Shown piece after piece: positions 1 to 5,808 of a stretch of 7,637 bases of DNA (the first letter of the stretch is position 1; each line of letters begins with the position of its first letter). This DNA comes from a bacterium UBA3756 (lineage in GTDB: Bacteria > Bacteroidota > Bacteroidia > Bacteroidales > Bacteroidaceae). The stretch lies in the NCBI GenBank assembly GCA_002371695.1, contig DFGG01000076.1, forward strand, positions 1 to 7,637, given 5' to 3'. Under the pieces are notes generated by a model. It was not told the origin of the DNA, searched no databases, and worked only from the letters and a program-made list of their open reading frames with translations. The position numbers and the translations under genes are program-made.

Positions 1-44
1 ATATATGAAATAATTTGTATGCTACTTATAACGCCAATCTTTTG

Positions 45-78
45 CAAAGGTAAACAAAATTTTTTAATTGTGTTCAAA
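45..78 (-). promoter_or_regulatory. Candidate Bacteroidota promoter pointing left (divergent from xylB)
   Basis: Read on the minus strand, positions 52 to 45 are TACCTTTG, an exact match to the Bacteroidota -7 element TAnnTTTG. A TTTG lies upstream at 78 to 75, separated by 22 bases, slightly longer than the usual 19-21. It would start a transcript heading out of the left edge, so a divergent gene beyond position 1 is inferred. The downstream gene is not visible. Confidence 0.55.
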
Positions 79-82
79 ATAT

Positions 83-97
83 GGTAAAAATTTAACC
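83..97. promoter_or_regulatory. Imperfect palindrome between divergent promoters, possible operator
   Basis: The 15 bases GGTAAAAATTTAACC form a dyad around position 90, with six of seven base pairs matching (86/94 is the A-A mismatch). It sits between the -33 boxes of the leftward and rightward promoter candidates, where a shared regulator could bind. AT-rich DNA produces such dyads by chance, so the regulatory role is only inferred. Confidence 0.25.
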
Positions 98-112
98 TTT
101 TCGGGCAAAAAA

Positions 113-144
113 ATTGCATTATTGAAAAAAAATGGGGAAATTTG
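113..144 (+). promoter_or_regulatory. Candidate promoter of xylB
   Basis: ATTG at 113-116 and GAAATTTG at 137-144 resemble the Bacteroidota pair TTTG and TAnnTTTG, each with one mismatch, spaced by 20 bases, which is optimal. Transcription would begin near 150, leaving a leader of about 36 bases before the ATG at 187. Because the -7 element covers the in-frame TTG at 142, it also argues against the longer reading of xylB. The mismatches keep confidence moderate. Confidence 0.45.
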
Positions 145-186
145 CACATAAAACGTACTATAAATATAAGGTTATATCACATAATT

Positions 187-1680
187 ATGGCAAACAGATA
201 TTTATTAGGTTTTGATGTCGGTAGCTCTTCTGTGAAGGCATCGCTTGTTAATGCCGATAGCGGCAAGTGTGTTGCAACAGCTTTCTTCCCGGAGAAGGAG
301 GCTCCTATTATGGCCGTAAAAGCCGGATGGGCAGAGCAGGATCCTCAGATGTGGTGGGACAATGCCAAACTGAGTCTGAAGAAAATCATGGCCGACTCCG
401 GGGCTACTGCTGAGGAGATTAAGGCTATCGGTATCTCGTATCAGATGCATGGTCTGGTGTGTGTGGATAAGAGTCTGAAGGCACTCCGTCCGGCGATTAT
501 CTGGTGTGACTCCCGCGCTGTGCCTTATGGTGAGAAGGCTTTCAAGGACCTTGGGGCAGATCAGTGTCTGACTCATCTTCTGAACTCTCCAGGTAACTTT
601 ACGGCAGCCAAACTGGCTTGGGTGAAGGAGAATGAACCGGAACTCTATAGTAATATATATAAGGTGATGCTGCCCGGTGACTATATTGCCATGCGTCTGA
701 GTGGTGTGGCCAATACGACGGTCAGTGGTCTGAGTGAAGGTATGTTCTGGGATTTCAAGAACAACCAGGTGGCTGACTTCCTGTTGGATTACTATGGCTT
801 CGACAAGTCGCTGATTGCTGATATCGTTCCTACTTTCAGTGTACAGAGTGAGGTATGTGCTGAGGCAGCAGCAGAATTAGGCCTGAAAGAAGGAACGCCC
901 ATCACCTATCGTGGTGGTGACCAACCGAACAATGCCTTGTCGCTGAATGTACTGAACCCCGGTGAGATAGCTGCTACGGCTGGAACATCGGGTGTCGTGT
1001 ATGGTGTGCTGGGAGATGTCAACTATGACAAGCAGAGTCGTGTGAACACCTTTGCACACGTCAACCACACATCAGACCAGACACGACTCGGCGTGTTGCT
1101 CTGTATCAATGGCACAGGTATCCTGAATGCATGGACACACAGGAATATTACTCCAGAGATCGGTTATGCTGAGATGAACGACCTGGCTGCTTCTGTACCC
1201 ATCGGTAGTGAGGGCGTGACAGTGATACCATTTGGCAATGGTGCAGAACGTGTGTTGGAGAACAAGGAGATAGGTTGCTCCATCAACGGCCTGAACTTCA
1301 ACAAGCACAATAAGGCTCATCTGGTTCGTGCTGCACAAGAAGGTATCGTATTCTCTTTCTGCTATGGTATGGAAATCATGCAGCAGATGGGTATGGACAT
1401 CAAGAAGATTCATGCTGGAAAGGCAAACATGTTCCTGAGTCCGTTGTTCCGCGATACACTGGCTGGTGTCAGTGGTGCAACTATTGAACTCTACGATACT
1501 GATGGTTCCGTTGGTGCTGCCAAGGGGGCAGGTATCGGAGCGGGTATCTATCAAAATAGTCAGGAGGCTTTTGCCTCACTGGACAAGTTGCAGGTAATTG
1601 CACCCGATGAGGGACGTCGTGCTGAATATCTTTCTGCATACGCTGCATGGAAAGAGTCTTTGGCTAAGAATATTAAGTAA
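187..1680 (+). CDS. xylB: Xylulokinase (FGGY-family carbohydrate kinase)
   Basis: Cytoplasmic kinase that phosphorylates D-xylulose with ATP to D-xylulose 5-phosphate, the entry of xylose into the pentose phosphate pathway. The 497-residue protein has the usual family length and both FGGY domains. Visible motifs are the N-terminal phosphate loop DVGSSSVKA (residues 10-18), substrate-site QMHGLV (86-91), WCDSR (106-110), the catalytic-base region YRGGDQPNN with Asp245, the second phosphate motif ATAGTSGVV (263-271), and an adenosine-site segment near 409-427 followed by SVGAAKGAGIGAG. The sequence closely resembles what I recall of Bacteroides xylulokinases. The ATG at 187 is preferred over an in-frame TTG at 142, because the extension is AT-rich, unlike the family, and overlaps the likely promoter. 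No good Shine-Dalgarno is present, as is normal in this phylum. No xylose isomerase or xylose transporter gene is adjacent within the window. Another FGGY sugar specificity is possible but less likely. Confidence 0.93.
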   Translation: MANRYLLGFDVGSSSVKASLVNADSGKCVATAFFPEKEAPIMAVKAGWAEQDPQMWWDNAKLSLKKIMADSGATAEEIKAIGISYQMHGLVCVDKSLKALRPAIIWCDSRAVPYGEKAFKDLGADQCLTHLLNSPGNFTAAKLAWVKENEPELYSNIYKVMLPGDYIAMRLSGVANTTVSGLSEGMFWDFKNNQVADFLLDYYGFDKSLIADIVPTFSVQSEVCAEAAAELGLKEGTPITYRGGDQPNNALSLNVLNPGEIAATAGTSGVVYGVLGDVNYDKQSRVNTFAHVNHTSDQTRLGVLLCINGTGILNAWTHRNITPEIGYAEMNDLAASVPIGSEGVTVIPFGNGAERVLENKEIGCSINGLNFNKHNKAHLVRAAQEGIVFSFCYGMEIMQQMGMDIKKIHAGKANMFLSPLFRDTLAGVSGATIELYDTDGSVGAAKGAGIGAGIYQNSQEAFASLDKLQVIAPDEGRRAEYLSAYAAWKESLAKNIK

Positions 1681-1694
1681 TAAATATTAAGTAA
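1669..1694 (+). repeat. 12-bp tandem direct repeat across the xylB stop codon
   Basis: AATATTAAGTAA occurs at 1669-1680 and again at 1683-1694, separated by TA, giving a period of 14. The first copy encodes the last residues of XylB and its TAA stop; the second is untranslated and contains another in-frame-looking TAA-rich stretch. It looks like a small local slippage duplication and probably has no function. Confidence 0.6.
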
Positions 1695-1699
1695 ATAAA

Positions 1700-1735
1700 A
1701 AAGGAGCCCGTCACTTCAAGATGACGGGCTCCTTT
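1700..1735. terminator. Bidirectional rho-independent terminator between xylB and fcl
   Basis: A perfect 14-bp stem pairs 1700-1713 with 1722-1735 around an 8-base loop (CTTCAAGA). The core is GC-rich (GGAGCCCGTCA). A T-rich tail (TTTATTTAT) follows for the plus strand, and the run of A before it gives a T tract on the minus strand, so it can end both xylB and the oncoming manC-gmd-fcl transcript. The fcl stop codon lies only 2 bases beyond the stem. Confidence 0.92.
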
Positions 1736-1737
1736 AT

Positions 1738-2937
1738 TTATCTTAGACTTGCTTTGTACCATTCGAATAACTTCTGAACTCCATCCTCAATCTCCACTTT
1801 GTGTGTCCACCCTAATGAGTGAAGCTTTGAGACGTCGATCAACTTGCGCATAGTACCGTCTGGCTTGGTTGAATCAAACTCTACAACGCCCTCGAAACCA
1901 ACAGATTTCACAACAATGTCTGACAGCTCACGGATGGTCAGCTCCTTGCCTGTTCCCACATTGATATGGCAGTTTCGTATCTCTCCCAGTGAGGGTATAG
2001 CGCCACCTCGGCCTGTTGAGTGGTTACGGTCAACACTGCCATCGGTCTTAGCACCATAGTGTACACTGGAATACTTCTCGATTCCGATGATATCACTGAA
2101 ATTCACGTTCAGCAGCACATGGACTGAGGCATCGGCCATATCCTCGCTCCAGAGGAACTCACGCAGTGGCGTGCCTGTACCCCATAGCACCACCTTGTTA
2201 TTATATATGCCATACTTAGCCAAAATGTCAAGGACATTTTGGGATTGAACATTGAACATTGAGGATTGAACATTAAGACCTTCGCCGGTGATGCCTTCTA
2301 CGGGGCGCTTATTGAGGTCGATGGCTATCTTATCCCATTTCCCATCATGTATCAGCTTCGCCAGATACACCTTTCTCATCATAGCAGGCATCACATGGCT
2401 GTTCTCTAAGTGGAAGTTGTCATTCGGGCCATAGAGATTGGTGGGCATCACGGCAATATAGTTGGTGCCATATTGCAGATTGTAAGACTCACACATCTTC
2501 AGACCTGCAATCTTGGCGATGGCATATTCCTCGTTGGTATATTCCAGTGGCGAGGTCAGCAGGCAGTCCTCCTTCATCGGTTGTGGTGCATTCTTGGGAT
2601 AGATGCAGGTGGAGCCGAGGAACAGAAGTTTTTTCACTCCGTGGGCATACGACTCACTGATGACGTTGCACTGCATCTTCATGTTCTGCATGATGAAGTC
2701 TGCACGGTAGAGCGAGTTGGCCATGATGCCTCCCACGAAGGCGGCTGCGAGTACCACAGCATCGGGGCGCTCCTCATCGAAAAAACGCCTGACTGCCAGT
2801 TGGTCTGTCAGATCCAACTCTTGATGGCTACGGCCGACGAGGTTGGTGTAACCTCTCTGGAGCAAATTGTTCCAGATGGCAGAACCTACCAGTCCGTGAT
2901 GTCCTGCCACATAGATCTTGCTGTTCTTCTCCAACAT
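1738..2937 (-). CDS. fcl: GDP-L-fucose synthase (GDP-4-keto-6-deoxymannose 3,5-epimerase/4-reductase)
   Basis: NADPH-dependent bifunctional enzyme of the extended short-chain dehydrogenase family. It epimerises GDP-4-keto-6-deoxy-mannose and reduces it to GDP-L-fucose, the last step of the pathway begun by the two upstream genes. Visible are the Rossmann motif GHHGLVG (residues 12-18), LGSTCIYP with Ser109 and Cys111, the YxxxK pair Tyr138/Lys142, and SHVMP with His181. These match E. coli Ser107, Cys109, Tyr136, Lys140 and His179 with a constant shift of two. The C-terminal half has NVGTGKE, KPDGTMRKL and LGW. At 399 residues it is much longer than the roughly 320-residue E. coli enzyme. The extra length lies around 190-245, where a heptanucleotide repeat is translated (about 221-232), and around 282-318, a polar segment that I believe is shared by some Bacteroidales homologues. 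All catalytic residues remain, so activity is expected. Its ATG lies one base after the gmd stop. Confidence 0.93.
   Translation of the reverse strand: MLEKNSKIYVAGHHGLVGSAIWNNLLQRGYTNLVGRSHQELDLTDQLAVRRFFDEERPDAVVLAAAFVGGIMANSLYRADFIMQNMKMQCNVISESYAHGVKKLLFLGSTCIYPKNAPQPMKEDCLLTSPLEYTNEEYAIAKIAGLKMCESYNLQYGTNYIAVMPTNLYGPNDNFHLENSHVMPAMMRKVYLAKLIHDGKWDKIAIDLNKRPVEGITGEGLNVQSSMFNVQSQNVLDILAKYGIYNNKVVLWGTGTPLREFLWSEDMADASVHVLLNVNFSDIIGIEKYSSVHYGAKTDGSVDRNHSTGRGGAIPSLGEIRNCHINVGTGKELTIRELSDIVVKSVGFEGVVEFDSTKPDGTMRKLIDVSKLHSLGWTHKVEIEDGVQKLFEWYKASLR
2220..2242. repeat. Perfect 10-bp inverted repeat with 3-base loop inside fcl
   Basis: CCAAAATGTC at 2220-2229 pairs exactly with GACATTTTGG at 2233-2242. 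It encodes residues of the NVLDILA segment of Fcl and touches one end of the 7-base repeat array. It could form a hairpin in DNA or mRNA. No T tract follows, so it is not a terminator. It may be coincidental, but the contact with the repeat is notable. Confidence 0.6.
2244..2278. repeat. Heptanucleotide tandem repeat array (ATTGAAC type) inside fcl
   Basis: Five consecutive 7-base units are visible on the plus strand: ATTGAAC, ATTGAAC, ATTGAGG, ATTGAAC, ATTAAGA. Three are identical and two are degenerate. On the fcl coding strand the unit reads GTTCAAT. The array is translated as LNVQSSMFNVQS (residues 221-232). Three units make 21 bases, hence a 7-residue cycle (NVQxSMF). From memory, similar GTTCAAT arrays are common between genes in Bacteroidales; this has not been checked here. 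Confidence 0.8.
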
Positions 2938-2938
2938 C

Positions 2939-4024
2939 TTATTCAGGCATCTGTGCTTTGAGGAACAACTTGCGTACGAACTTCATGTCGTGCTGCACCA
3001 TAATCTTCACCAAGTCAGGGAACGAGGTCTTATGGGGATTCCAGCCCAGCTTGGCCTTGGCCTTGGCGGGATTGCCCAGCAGCTGGTCCACCTCTGCAGG
3101 ACGGAAATACTTGGGATCGACCTCTACGAGCGATTTGCCAGTCTTCTTGTCGTATCCCTTTTCGTCGATGCCATCGCCACGCCATTCGAGTTCGATGCCC
3201 ACCTCCTTGAAAGCCAGCGTGCAGAACTCGCGCACACTATGGTATTCGCCTGTAGCAATCACGTAGTCGTCGGGCTCGGGCTGCTGCAGGATGAGCCACA
3301 TGCACTCGATATAGTCTTTGGCATACCCCCAGTCGCGCAGTGAGTTCAGGTTGCCCAGATAGAGCTTGTCCTGGTATCCTTGGGCAATGCGGGCAGCAGC
3401 CAGGGTAATCTTACGTGTCACGAAGTTCTCGCCGCGACGCTCACTTTCATGGTTGAAGAGGATACCGTTGCAGCAATACATGCCGTAGCTTTCACGGTAG
3501 TTCTTCATGATCCAGAAGCCGTAGAGCTTGGCAACGGAGTAGGGGCTACGGGGATAGAATGGGGTTGTCTCGCTCTGCGGTACCTCCTGTACTTTGCCGT
3601 AAAGTTCTGATGTGGAGGCCTGATAGATATGGCAAGCTTTCTCCAACCCACAGATACGAACGGCTTCCAGAAGGCGCAGCACTCCAGTGGCATCCACGTC
3701 GGCTGTATATTCTGGTACGTCGAAAGATACCTTGACATGGCTCTGGGCAGCAAGATTGTAGATTTCTGTAGGCTTCACCTCGCCGATGATACGAATCAGG
3801 GATGAAGAGTCGGTCATATCTGCCCAATGCAGGTTGATAAGGCGCTTCTTCTTCATATCGCGTACCCATTCGTCGAGATATAGGTGCTCAATTCGTCCAG
3901 TGTTAAAGGATGACGAACGGCGGAGCAGACCATGTACCTCGTAGCCTTTCTCGATTAAGAATTCTGCCAGGTATGAACCGTCCTGTCCGGTAATACCTGT
4001 AATAAGAGCAACCTTTTGATTCAT
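2939..4024 (-). CDS. gmd: GDP-mannose 4,6-dehydratase
   Basis: Converts GDP-D-mannose to GDP-4-dehydro-6-deoxy-D-mannose, using tightly bound NADP as an internal redox cofactor; this is the committed step to GDP-L-fucose. The 361-residue protein has normal length and few surprises. Visible are the cofactor-binding glycines in [11 protein letters not shown] (residues 9-19), [13 protein letters not shown] (33-45), the catalytic triad region ASTSELYG with Thr138 and Glu140, and PYSVAKLYG with Tyr162 and Lys166. Further on are [16 protein letters not shown] (191-206), typical of GMD, and [13 protein letters not shown] near the C-terminus. It begins 4 bases after the manC stop and ends 1 base before the fcl start, so it is the middle gene of a translationally close-packed operon. 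The product is unstable and is normally handed to Fcl. GDP-rhamnose or perosamine routes use the same intermediate, but the adjacent fcl makes fucose the likely outcome. Confidence 0.96.
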   Translation of the reverse strand: MNQKVALITGITGQDGSYLAEFLIEKGYEVHGLLRRSSSFNTGRIEHLYLDEWVRDMKKKRLINLHWADMTDSSSLIRIIGEVKPTEIYNLAAQSHVKVSFDVPEYTADVDATGVLRLLEAVRICGLEKACHIYQASTSELYGKVQEVPQSETTPFYPRSPYSVAKLYGFWIMKNYRESYGMYCCNGILFNHESERRGENFVTRKITLAAARIAQGYQDKLYLGNLNSLRDWGYAKDYIECMWLILQQPEPDDYVIATGEYHSVREFCTLAFKEVGIELEWRGDGIDEKGYDKKTGKSLVEVDPKYFRPAEVDQLLGNPAKAKAKLGWNPHKTSFPDLVKIMVQHDMKFVRKLFLKAQMPE

Positions 4025-4028
4025 ATCT

Positions 4029-5096
4029 TTAACTTTCGCCCGAGAACTGCTTGATGCGCTGTTCTTCTGACATTTTACATATTAAGAGCATGTTGTTCTT
4101 CTCAGCCACTATATAACCGTCGAGCCCCTGAATGACCACCTGCTTCTCCTGAGTGGTATGGACAATGCAGTTATGGCTCTCCACCAGTTTGATGTCCTTT
4201 CCTATGGATACATTTCCATAGAGATCCTTCTTGCTCTCTCCGTAGAGGGAGCCCCAGGTGCCAAGGTCACTCCATCCGAAATCTGCTGGGCACACAAATA
4301 TCTCTTCTGCCTTCTCCATGATGGCATAGTCGACAGAGATGCTTTCGCACTCGGGGAAGCGTTCGTCGATGACGGCCTGCTCCTGGTCGGTTCCATAAAT
4401 GGGAAGCATCGACTCGAAGATTTTCGCGATGGCCGGTTGGTAAATACGGAAAGCATTGACGATGGTGGTGATGTTCCAGATGAAGATGCCGGCATTCCAG
4501 AAGTAGTTGTTCTTCTGGATGTATTTCATGGCTGTCTCCAGATCGGGTTTCTCGCGGAAAGAGTCGACACGGTAGATCTCCTTGTTGCGAAGTGAGGAGG
4601 TGCTGAGGTCGGCCTGAATGTAGCCATAGCCTGTTTCCGGACGGTTGGGCTTCATGCCTAAGGTGACGATGGCATCCGTCTCGCTGGTAAAGCGCATGCA
4701 CTCCTTGATGACACGCTGGAATTCGACGGTGTTGACGATAATGTGATCGCTGGGCGTCACCACGATATTGGCCCTGGGATCCTTCGACTTGATACGCCAG
4801 CTGACGTAGGCGATGCAGGGGGCTGTATTCCTGCGGCAAGGCTCACAGAGAATGTTGCTCTTTGGCATGTCGGGCAACTGTTCTTCAACGATTGCCGCGT
4901 AATTCTTGTTGGTGACTACCCAGACGTTCTCGGGTTTCACCAGGTCGCCAAACCGTTCTACTGTCAGTTGAAGCAATGTCTTGCCCACTCCCAATACATC
5001 AATGAACTGTTTCGGGGTTTCTGCCGTGCTCATTGGCCAAAAGCGGCTTCCAACGCCACCTGCCATGATGACTAAATGATTATTCATCCTTGCCAT
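4029..5096 (-). CDS. manC: Mannose-1-phosphate guanylyltransferase (GDP-mannose pyrophosphorylase)
   Basis: Forms GDP-mannose and pyrophosphate from mannose-1-phosphate and GTP in the cytoplasm, supplying substrate to Gmd. The 355-residue protein is a single nucleotidyltransferase domain plus a short C-terminal beta region. It lacks the phosphomannose isomerase domain of the long bifunctional ManC/AlgA type, so mannose-6-phosphate isomerase and phosphomannomutase must be encoded elsewhere. Motifs are the nucleotide-binding signature [13 protein letters not shown] (residues 11-23), TPSDH (114-118), FREKP (180-184), NAGIFIW (201-207), DYAIME (256-261) and FGWSDLGTW (273-281). The start at 5096 gives MARMNN; a second ATG at 5087 gives [11 protein letters not shown] and is equally close to known family starts, so the true N-terminus may be 3 residues shorter. 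It is first in the operon, directly behind a strong promoter match. No Shine-Dalgarno is seen. Confidence 0.94.
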   Translation of the reverse strand: MARMNNHLVIMAGGVGSRFWPMSTAETPKQFIDVLGVGKTLLQLTVERFGDLVKPENVWVVTNKNYAAIVEEQLPDMPKSNILCEPCRRNTAPCIAYVSWRIKSKDPRANIVVTPSDHIIVNTVEFQRVIKECMRFTSETDAIVTLGMKPNRPETGYGYIQADLSTSSLRNKEIYRVDSFREKPDLETAMKYIQKNNYFWNAGIFIWNITTIVNAFRIYQPAIAKIFESMLPIYGTDQEQAVIDERFPECESISVDYAIMEKAEEIFVCPADFGWSDLGTWGSLYGESKKDLYGNVSIGKDIKLVESHNCIVHTTQEKQVVIQGLDGYIVAEKNNMLLICKMSEEQRIKQFSGES

Positions 5097-5121
5097 AGTC
5101 GATAATTTTTCTAATAAGCTG

Positions 5122-5153
5122 CAAAAATATACAATTTATTTATAATGGCCAAA
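5122..5153 (-). promoter_or_regulatory. Promoter of the manC-gmd-fcl operon
   Basis: On the minus strand TTTG (5153-5150), a 20-base spacer, then TATTTTTG (5129-5122) match the Bacteroidota consensus TTTG-N19-21-TAnnTTTG without a mismatch. Transcription should start near 5113-5118, giving a leader of roughly 17-31 bases before either manC start. It occupies the 79-base gap after the DedA gene, so the GDP-fucose operon can be expressed independently of glnS and its followers. Confidence 0.78.
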
Positions 5154-5175
5154 TTTTCTGCCCGGAAAAATCTGA

Positions 5176-5808
5176 TTAGGCTGCTTTTCTTTTCTTTTTC
5201 AGATATGATTTCGTAAAGAGATAGGCACAGGCGACGACGAGCAGAACCAAGATGATTATCTTGATGTATTCTGCATACTCGGCGATTTTGTCGTTGAGTT
5301 GGTCTTCTGGCACGATGGCGTGCAGATACCATCCTAAGGCAGCCAGGATGGAATGCCAGCCACCGGCACCAATAGTTGTGAAGAGGATAAACTTGCCGTA
5401 ATTCATCCGGGCCAGTCCCGCAGGAATGGATATCAGGTGGCGTATGACAGGTACAAAGCGTCCTGTCAATGTTGCTGCCACCCCATGGTCATCGAAATAT
5501 TTCTCGCTTTTCTCCACTTTCTCCTGATTGAGCAGGCAGAGATGCCCGATACGGCTGTTGGCAAAGCGATAGACCACAGGACGCCCGACGTAGAGGGCTA
5601 CGAAATAGTTGATGGAAGCGCCAACGTCGGCACCAAGAGTGGCAAACAGGATGATAAGAAACACATTGAGCGACCCACTGGCTGCATGATAGGCTGCCGG
5701 GGTGACAACAAACTCGGAAGGAATGGGTACCACCGTACTCTCCAGGAGCATTAGAAAGAATATTGTGGGGTAGTTAAGGTTGCTGAGAAGTGAGGTGATG
5801 ATATTCAT
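5176..5808 (-). CDS. DedA-family (SNARE-associated/VTT domain) inner-membrane protein
   Basis: Integral inner-membrane protein of 210 residues, the usual DedA length. Members are linked to lipid-carrier or phospholipid translocation, membrane potential and envelope stress; the exact substrate here is unknown. Hydrophobic segments lie near 14-30, 48-72, 110-130 (re-entrant type), 138-165 and 182-198, with a basic KKKRKAA tail expected in the cytoplasm. Family marks are LLESTVVPIPSE (21-32) with acidic Glu23 and Glu32, Asp61, and GRFVPVIRHLISIPAG (116-131), whose Arg117 and Arg123 correspond to the conserved arginine pair of E. coli YqjA/YghB. Its ATG overlaps the stop of the upstream TPR gene in an ATGA, which suggests translational coupling. 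The database name alkaline phosphatase-like, sometimes given to such proteins, is misleading. Confidence 0.88.
   Translation of the reverse strand: MNIITSLLSNLNYPTIFFLMLLESTVVPIPSEFVVTPAAYHAASGSLNVFLIILFATLGADVGASINYFVALYVGRPVVYRFANSRIGHLCLLNQEKVEKSEKYFDDHGVAATLTGRFVPVIRHLISIPAGLARMNYGKFILFTTIGAGGWHSILAALGWYLHAIVPEDQLNDKIAEYAEYIKIIILVLLVVACAYLFTKSYLKKKRKAA

Noticed and set aside
142..186. In-frame TTG extension of xylB adding 15 residues
   Set aside because: The extension is AT-rich, unlike xylulokinase N-termini, and overlaps the likely promoter; the ATG at 187 begins the conserved sequence.
1072..1554. 160-codon open frame antisense to xylB
   Set aside because: It is a shadow of the strongly conserved xylB frame, with low-complexity Thr/His/Cys composition and no recognisable motif.
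2410..2961. 183-codon open frame antisense to fcl
   Set aside because: It lies opposite clear Fcl catalytic motifs, resembles no known family and has no promoter or start context.
3051..3068. Three near-identical hexamers (TTGGCC) in gmd
   Set aside because: They encode AKAKAK, a Lys/Ala stretch expected before LGW in Gmd proteins; only three units and in frame, so probably not a variable repeat.
3505..3869. Two minus-strand open frames inside gmd that might signal a frameshift
   Set aside because: The Gmd frame is continuous with all motifs in order over 361 residues, so no frameshift exists.
4158..4839. Long open frames on both strands over manC
   Set aside because: All overlap conserved ManC motifs in other frames; composition (His/Arg/Gln-rich or Asp/Val-rich) is typical of frame shadows.
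5153..5171. Possible terminator after the DedA gene
   Set aside because: Only about 5 A-T-rich pairs around a 6-base loop; too weak to call, so read-through into manC remains possible.
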